DNA of 64,000 nucleotides from Micromussa lordhowensis (lineage: Eukaryota > Cnidaria > Anthozoa > Scleractinia > Lobophylliidae). The stretch is taken from positions 16,260,030-16,324,029 of the forward strand of contig OZ026601.1 in assembly GCA_964020085.1 (NCBI GenBank), in the 5' to 3' direction. This document shows, in pieces, positions 60,301 through 64,000 of this stretch. Made by a program: the position numbers and the translations under genes. The notes under the pieces were generated by a model. That model ran no database searches and was not told the DNA's origin. It was given only the letters and a program-made list of their open reading frames with translations. Position 1 is the stretch's first letter; each line of letters begins with the position of its first letter.

Positions 60301-61922
60301 AAGGTAAAAACTTAAAATTTTTAATTTTAGTTTAATTTTAGTTTTTTCTGACGTCACGTGAAAACCAAGAATACACTAGGAAGTGCTTAATGATGAGCAA
60401 TACTGCGCAGTGAAATATTTATCATTTACGCTTAACAGTGCCAACGAATCAGTACAGTTCAGAGAAATATATATAGATTACGTCATAGAAAATACGAATT
60501 TTTTGCTACAATAGGTGTGTCAGAGTGCATCACAGCAAGAAATTGCTACAGAGCTTCGCCTGACAAGAACTATTCTTGAGAGATTGGAGTGTTCGTTTGC
60601 GCGTCAAGAAGCGAAACTTGACCAGCTTCTAAACCTGCTGACAACAAAACAGGCGGTCGACCTACCTGCCACCCAGCCTTCCCAGAATCATCAACGGCCA
60701 GTGCAGCAGTTCTCCACCCCAGTGCCAAGCCAGTCGGTTTCAACAGTACCCCTTTCGACCCCGATGTCAGCTGGTGGTCCATGCCGGTCCCTGGAGATCC
60801 CAACGCCGATGCTGTTTCAGCAAACTCCCCTTGTAGATCTGGATAGACTACTGGATGATCCTGAATTGACGGGTAACATCTCAAGTTTTAAATTTACTTA
60901 CCAATTGTTAGCTTGGTTAACCGTTTCCTGAGCGAGATTGCAAAAGTTAACAATATCAAACTCTCTGATCCCCTTTTTCATCATTTGAAAAACGAACCAT
61001 TAATCATTATGAAAACGTGATTATTAAAGTGTTCATTTTTATTTTTTAGCCTCTGTTGTACAGTTAAATTCCGATTTAATTTCGCTGAAATTAATAAAGT
61101 GAGCCGGCGAGATGGTGGTATATGTGATTAAAACCGCAGAATGAATCAACGCATTTGTAGATAAGCCATTATGAGACAAGGAGTGAAAAGTTAATTTTTC
61201 TAATAGTTCTTTTTATATAAATGTCTTTTAGGAACACCTGATTTAGTTCAGCTTGGGGGGTCGTCAAATGTATGCATTTCACGAGACGATTACAACCACG
61301 TATTGGCAGCAGCCAAGCCATCCGCTATGACTCTGCGACTATTAGAAAAGCTGTTCTCTAAAGAGACCCTTCTACAGTCCACACTCTATGGTACAAAAGA
61401 GTTTGCAGCTCTTGATCCAAGCCGGATTCTTGCTATAAAGGGTAAGCTGGCAAACAAAGTATTAAATGCAAATACTTTACAAATTGTTATTTCAACTTTC
61501 TTTAAAGTCAAGAAACCGTAAATGTCCTTCAATTAGTCTTGTCAGGAATTTAGTTATCCATTTTCATCAATTTGCATTAGTATACTAGTAGAATTCTACT
61601 AACAAAAATTATAAAAAGATTCTTGCACCTGATTGGCTATCAGCAGCCCGATTTGAACACTGATAGAACCATTTATAGACCGAATTGAGCTTCTCTTGTT
61701 TAGAAGAGTTATGTAGTGTTTAACGGTATCTGTTGACCTGGATTGTTGATCATTACTCTAACCTGTATTTCTCTGTTTGTTTTAGCGGAGGTGACCAGAG
61801 CCTTTTCATATCAGTGTCGAACAAGTGAAGAAACAGCCCGCATGTGGGATACATGCAAAGTTAGTATCGGGAAAAAGTGCCAGCATTTGAGAAAAGCCGA
61901 AAAAGAAAATAGGCAACATTAG
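57313..61922 (+). CDS. BEN-domain protein, host gene with seven exons
   Basis: Exons at 57313-57552, 57700-57777, 58698-58766, 59198-59485, 60515-60872, 61232-61441 and 61786-61922, all with GT...AG introns, join to about 459 codons. The first ~80 residues (AQVKWGRGKFSEVFRSTIID, GQKVKVLWGETRKEYTAVIE) look like a small SH3/tudor-like fold. Lysine-rich and acidic linkers follow. Exon 5 holds a coiled coil (IATELRLTRTILERLECSFA, RQEAKLDQLLNLL). Exons 6-7 encode a BEN domain (MTLRLLEKLFSKETLLQSTL, ARMWDTCKVSIGKKCQHLRK). BEN proteins bind DNA and act in chromatin and transcription. This exon structure is not that of a transposon, so I take it as the one resident gene. Confidence 0.85.
58025..58118. 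repeat. Small inverted-repeat (MITE-like) in intron 2
   Basis: GTGGCTAGCGGTGAATATTT and, inverted, AAATATCCAACACTAGCCAC face each other around GCCGCGAAGCGGC, forming a ~85-base hairpin. Confidence 0.6.
58231..58344. repeat. Foldback MITE with a 26-base central palindrome, intron 2
   Basis: Ends AACAATTATCCTGC and GCAGGATAATTGTT are exact complements ~110 bases apart. The centre (58275-58300) is a perfect palindrome, with AGCCGACGAGG mirrored around GCC/GGC. Confidence 0.7.
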
Positions 61923-62021
61923 TACAACACATACATGTAACGATGTTTTCGATTCAGTGAATGTGTAATGAGCACTATAGTTGAGAGCGTAATGTAATCA
62001 GTATCTATGAAGTGTAGTTAA

Positions 62022-62027
62022 ATAAAA
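62022..62027 (+). terminator. Poly(A) signal of the BEN-domain gene
   Basis: AATAAA follows the stop codon (61920-61922) by about 100 bases, in TAAATAAAAAGTG. Confidence 0.6.
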
Positions 62028-62029
62028 AG

Positions 62030-62767
62030 TGTTGTTATGCGGGTGAATACATAGAGAGGTGGGCTCGATTATCGTCTGACAGTACGCACAATCGTGTACT
62101 GTTAAAACAGCTGTCTGAGCAGAGTAGCTCCTACAGCCAGCGTAGTAAGGCAGCGTAATATTGTTTTAGGTTTACCTTATTATAGGTTTCTTTCGTTTGT
62201 CGTGAGTTAAGAGTGTTTGCGAGTGACAAGTCTGCATTAGGCAATGTCTGTTCTCAAAAATGTTTTCTCGTCTAGTGATCTCCATGGTCTCTGAACTTTG
62301 CATTGAAAACTCTTTCTCCGTTTCCAGAGAAAAGTTGTCTCAATTGCTCTCAAAATAAGAACTCAGGGAGAACTTCAGAAAATCGCTAATTACAAACAGA
62401 ATTAAAAATATTTTAGCAATTATCATTTTCTTAGTATGAAGCAGGTAAAGGAGTGCGTAGCGGATCTGCATAGTGGTTTTTCCCAAAGAAACAAAACAAT
62501 AAATGATTTGGGCGTCGTCTGTCGATACTTGTACTTTAATAGCCATTTTGAGGTCCTTCTTTTGATGTATATAGGGATATATTTGATGTTCTCATACTAG
62601 GCTCACCAGTGACAACTGCAGACTGACAGTATCTCTTAGACCTAGATTGGTTTAGTCGATAGTCCCGAGTTCAAATCCTCCAAGTAAACGATCCAATCGA
62701 TACAGTCATACGACTTTTCTTGTTTCCGTAACAACCCTTTTTTTTACATTTTCCAATACAAAAGGTG
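62030..62767. other. Spacer, no gene seen
   Basis: No coding frame of interest. A B-box-like GAGTTCAAATCC at about 62666 has no convincing partner A box. Confidence 0.4.
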
Positions 62768-63018
62768 TTTCCTTGATATCTTGGCAAATTTCAATCTATC
62801 ACGAACATTAGAACTTATGTTTTTTGGACCTTTATTTCCGACAGTTTACGGCCGTGTGGTATTTTTTAGAATACGACGTCATTTTCTCCAAATCTCAGCC
62901 AAGAGTTGGGACAAGGAAAATTAATAGCGGCCGTAAATTCTCGAAAATAAAGGTCCAAAACCCGAGAGTTCTAACGTTCGTAACAGATTGAAATTTGGCA
63001 AGAAATCTAGGAAAGACC
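62768..63018. repeat. Foldback MITE (~250 bp)
   Basis: The left arm (TTTCCTTGATATCTTGGCAA, AATTTCAATCTATCACGAAC, GGACCTTTATTTCCGA) is mirrored by the right arm ending at about 63018, with some 85-90 bases matching at high but imperfect identity. A short unmatched centre lies around 62860-62930. Confidence 0.75.
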
Positions 63019-63163
63019 TATTCTGTCCGAAACTGTAAAAAAATGGATATCGAGAATTTGATCATAGTGGCCACTTTAAGGGGATATAAAGTTGAGGGTG
63101 GGATTTAAAATGTATTTTAATAAACTTTATTCTTGTTAGTCATTGACTTTTGTAACATTTGGT

Positions 63164-63179
63164 GGCTCCTAAAAGAGCC
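63164..63179 (-). promoter_or_regulatory. Histone-type 3' stem-loop, distal copy
   Basis: On the minus strand: AAAC, then GGCTCTTTTAGGAGCC, then ACCA. Six-base stem (with one U-G pair) and UUUA loop fit the histone mRNA 3' stem-loop consensus. It lies 70 bases beyond the first copy. Confidence 0.6.
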
Positions 63180-63235
63180 GTTTTTGGCGACCTGCAGTGC
63201 AATATCGAATCCACTTCGACAAAGCAGGGCGCGGT

Positions 63236-63251
63236 GGCTCCTAAAAGAGCC
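63236..63251 (-). promoter_or_regulatory. Histone-type 3' stem-loop just after the transposase stop
   Basis: The minus strand reads TAAAAC then GGCTCTTTTAGGAGCC then ACC. The stem starts 3 bases after the TAA of the Tc1 transposase (63255-63257). Sequence and flanks are identical to the copy at 63164-63179. Confidence 0.6.
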
Positions 63252-63254
63252 GTT

Positions 63255-64000
63255 TTAAAATTTTGTCGCAGCTCCTCCAGACTCTATAATAGCTGGAATC
63301 GCCTTGTTCAGCACGTGATCGATGTACTTGATACACTTCTCGGCAGTCACCTTCCTTTCCCAGAACTTCTTGATTCCATCCACAAGCTCCTGTTTGCTAC
63401 GTGGCTTGACTTTTGATTCTAAGTAAAACTTGAGCTCATGCCACAAGTTCTCGATGGGATTTAAGTCAGGACTTTCTGGGGGAGTACGCCACCAGTTGAT
63501 GTTTTTCTCCTCGTAGAAGGCTTGCGCTCGTCTGGACGTGTGCTTCGGGTCGTTATCCTGGACAAATCGGTGATCTGGAAGCTTCTCTCGGACGAAGGGA
63601 ACAAGTGTAGACTCTAAGATGTTGCAGAAGAGATCAGCATCCATGATGCCATCAAAGATGCAAACCTTTGTGGCACCATGTTTGCTGATTCCTGCCCAGA
63701 CATGTACTTTCAGCGGATGCTTGGGTTTGGGTTTTCGCTTCCCTGGCTCGTCTACCTTTCTATAGCAGGTGCGGCGATACTGCGTTAGCGAGATAGAGCT
63801 TTCGTCGCTAAAAATTACGTTGTGGAAGGTGTCTTCACTTTCCAGGACTCTTTGGGCGAACTCCAACCGCTTCGTTTTGTTCACATCTCGAATGAGCTGA
63901 CAGTAACCAGTCCGCTGTAAAGTCCAGCCGAGTTGCGTCCGAGCTCTTCGTACAGTTGACGAACTCACATCTGTTCCACGTTTAGCCAGCTTTTTCTTGA
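63255..64000 (-). CDS. Tc1-type transposase, runs off the window
   Basis: The frame is open from the stop at 63255-63257 to the right edge (64000), so the N-terminal DNA-binding part lies outside. Visible are the end of the helix-turn-helix (TVRRARTQLGW), then the DD34E core: first Asp in IFSDESSISLTQY, second in RFVQDNDPKHTS and Glu in SPDLNPIENLWHEL. It ends IDHVLNKAIPAIIESGGAAT. No stop or frameshift interrupts the visible part. The terminal inverted repeat expected soon after the stop is not seen; two histone-type stem-loops lie there instead. Confidence 0.88.
   Translation of the reverse strand, partial: KKKLAKRGTDVSSSTVRRARTQLGWTLQRTGYCQLIRDVNKTKRLEFAQRVLESEDTFHNVIFSDESSISLTQYRRTCYRKVDEPGKRKPKPKHPLKVHVWAGISKHGATKVCIFDGIMDADLFCNILESTLVPFVREKLPDHRFVQDNDPKHTSRRAQAFYEEKNINWWRTPPESPDLNPIENLWHELKFYLESKVKPRSKQELVDGIKKFWERKVTAEKCIKYIDHVLNKAIPAIIESGGAATKF

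Noticed and set aside
62640..62700. tRNA or SINE from the B-box-like GAGTTCAAATCC
   Set aside because: No matching A box at a proper distance and no acceptor stem.

Overview
This is eukaryotic DNA, most likely from a cnidarian (coral or anemone). That guess rests on spliceosomal introns, a seven-exon BEN-domain host gene, and a mix of Polinton/adintovirus-like, helicase-bearing Academ-like, ISL2EU-like, PIF/Harbinger, BEL/Pao, LINE and Tc1 elements. The window cannot fix the species. Apart from the BEN-domain gene at 57.3-61.9 kb, nearly everything is mobile or viral DNA, much of it nested.

Layout. 0.3-1.7 kb: dead HARBI1-like transposase. 1.9-9.0 kb: BEL/Pao retrotransposon on the minus strand with two ~417-bp LTRs and a perfect 5-bp target duplication, coding frame decayed. 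9.0-16.3 kb: LINE fragments and a second HARBI1-like relic inserted into one another. 16.4-37.4 kb: an ~2-kb hAT-like non-autonomous element holding a complete 18.9-kb Polinton (17610-36541). The Polinton has ~300-bp inverted repeats, AG...CT termini and a perfect 6-bp target duplication. It encodes protein-primed DNA polymerase B, a chromodomain integrase, penton, major capsid protein, adenovirus-type protease, packaging ATPase, a PLA2 protein, several small basic proteins, a GRF zinc-finger protein and a RING protein followed by three copies of an unfamiliar domain. Capsid and packaging genes form one tightly packed minus-strand series in which stop and start codons repeatedly overlap. The major capsid gene is broken by a 10-bp tandem duplication.

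37.6-49.2 kb: an 11.6-kb DNA transposon with ~120-bp inverted repeats and a perfect 9-bp target duplication. It encodes a RecQ-type helicase and a DUF6589 transposase-like protein. A 2.8-kb ISL2EU-like transposon (THAP/DDE transposase plus SWIM protein) sits inside a DUF6589 exon with a TA duplication. 49.5-55.2 kb: an AT-rich fragment of a second, different DNA virus or virus-like element on the minus strand. It holds a two-helix membrane protein, very large modular fibre-like proteins, a coiled-coil protein and the C-terminal part of an A32-type packaging ATPase. It shares the membrane-protein type with the Polinton.

55.2-57.2 kb: AT-rich tandem repeats. 57.3-61.9 kb: BEN-domain gene with a TATA box and a poly(A) signal. 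62.8-63.0 kb: foldback MITE. 63.2-64.0 kb: Tc1 transposase running off the window, followed by two histone-type 3' stem-loops. The strongest candidates for something undescribed are the 49.5-55.2 kb virus-like block, the RING/tandem-domain locus and the stop-start overlap organisation of the Polinton, and the RecQ+DUF6589 transposon.
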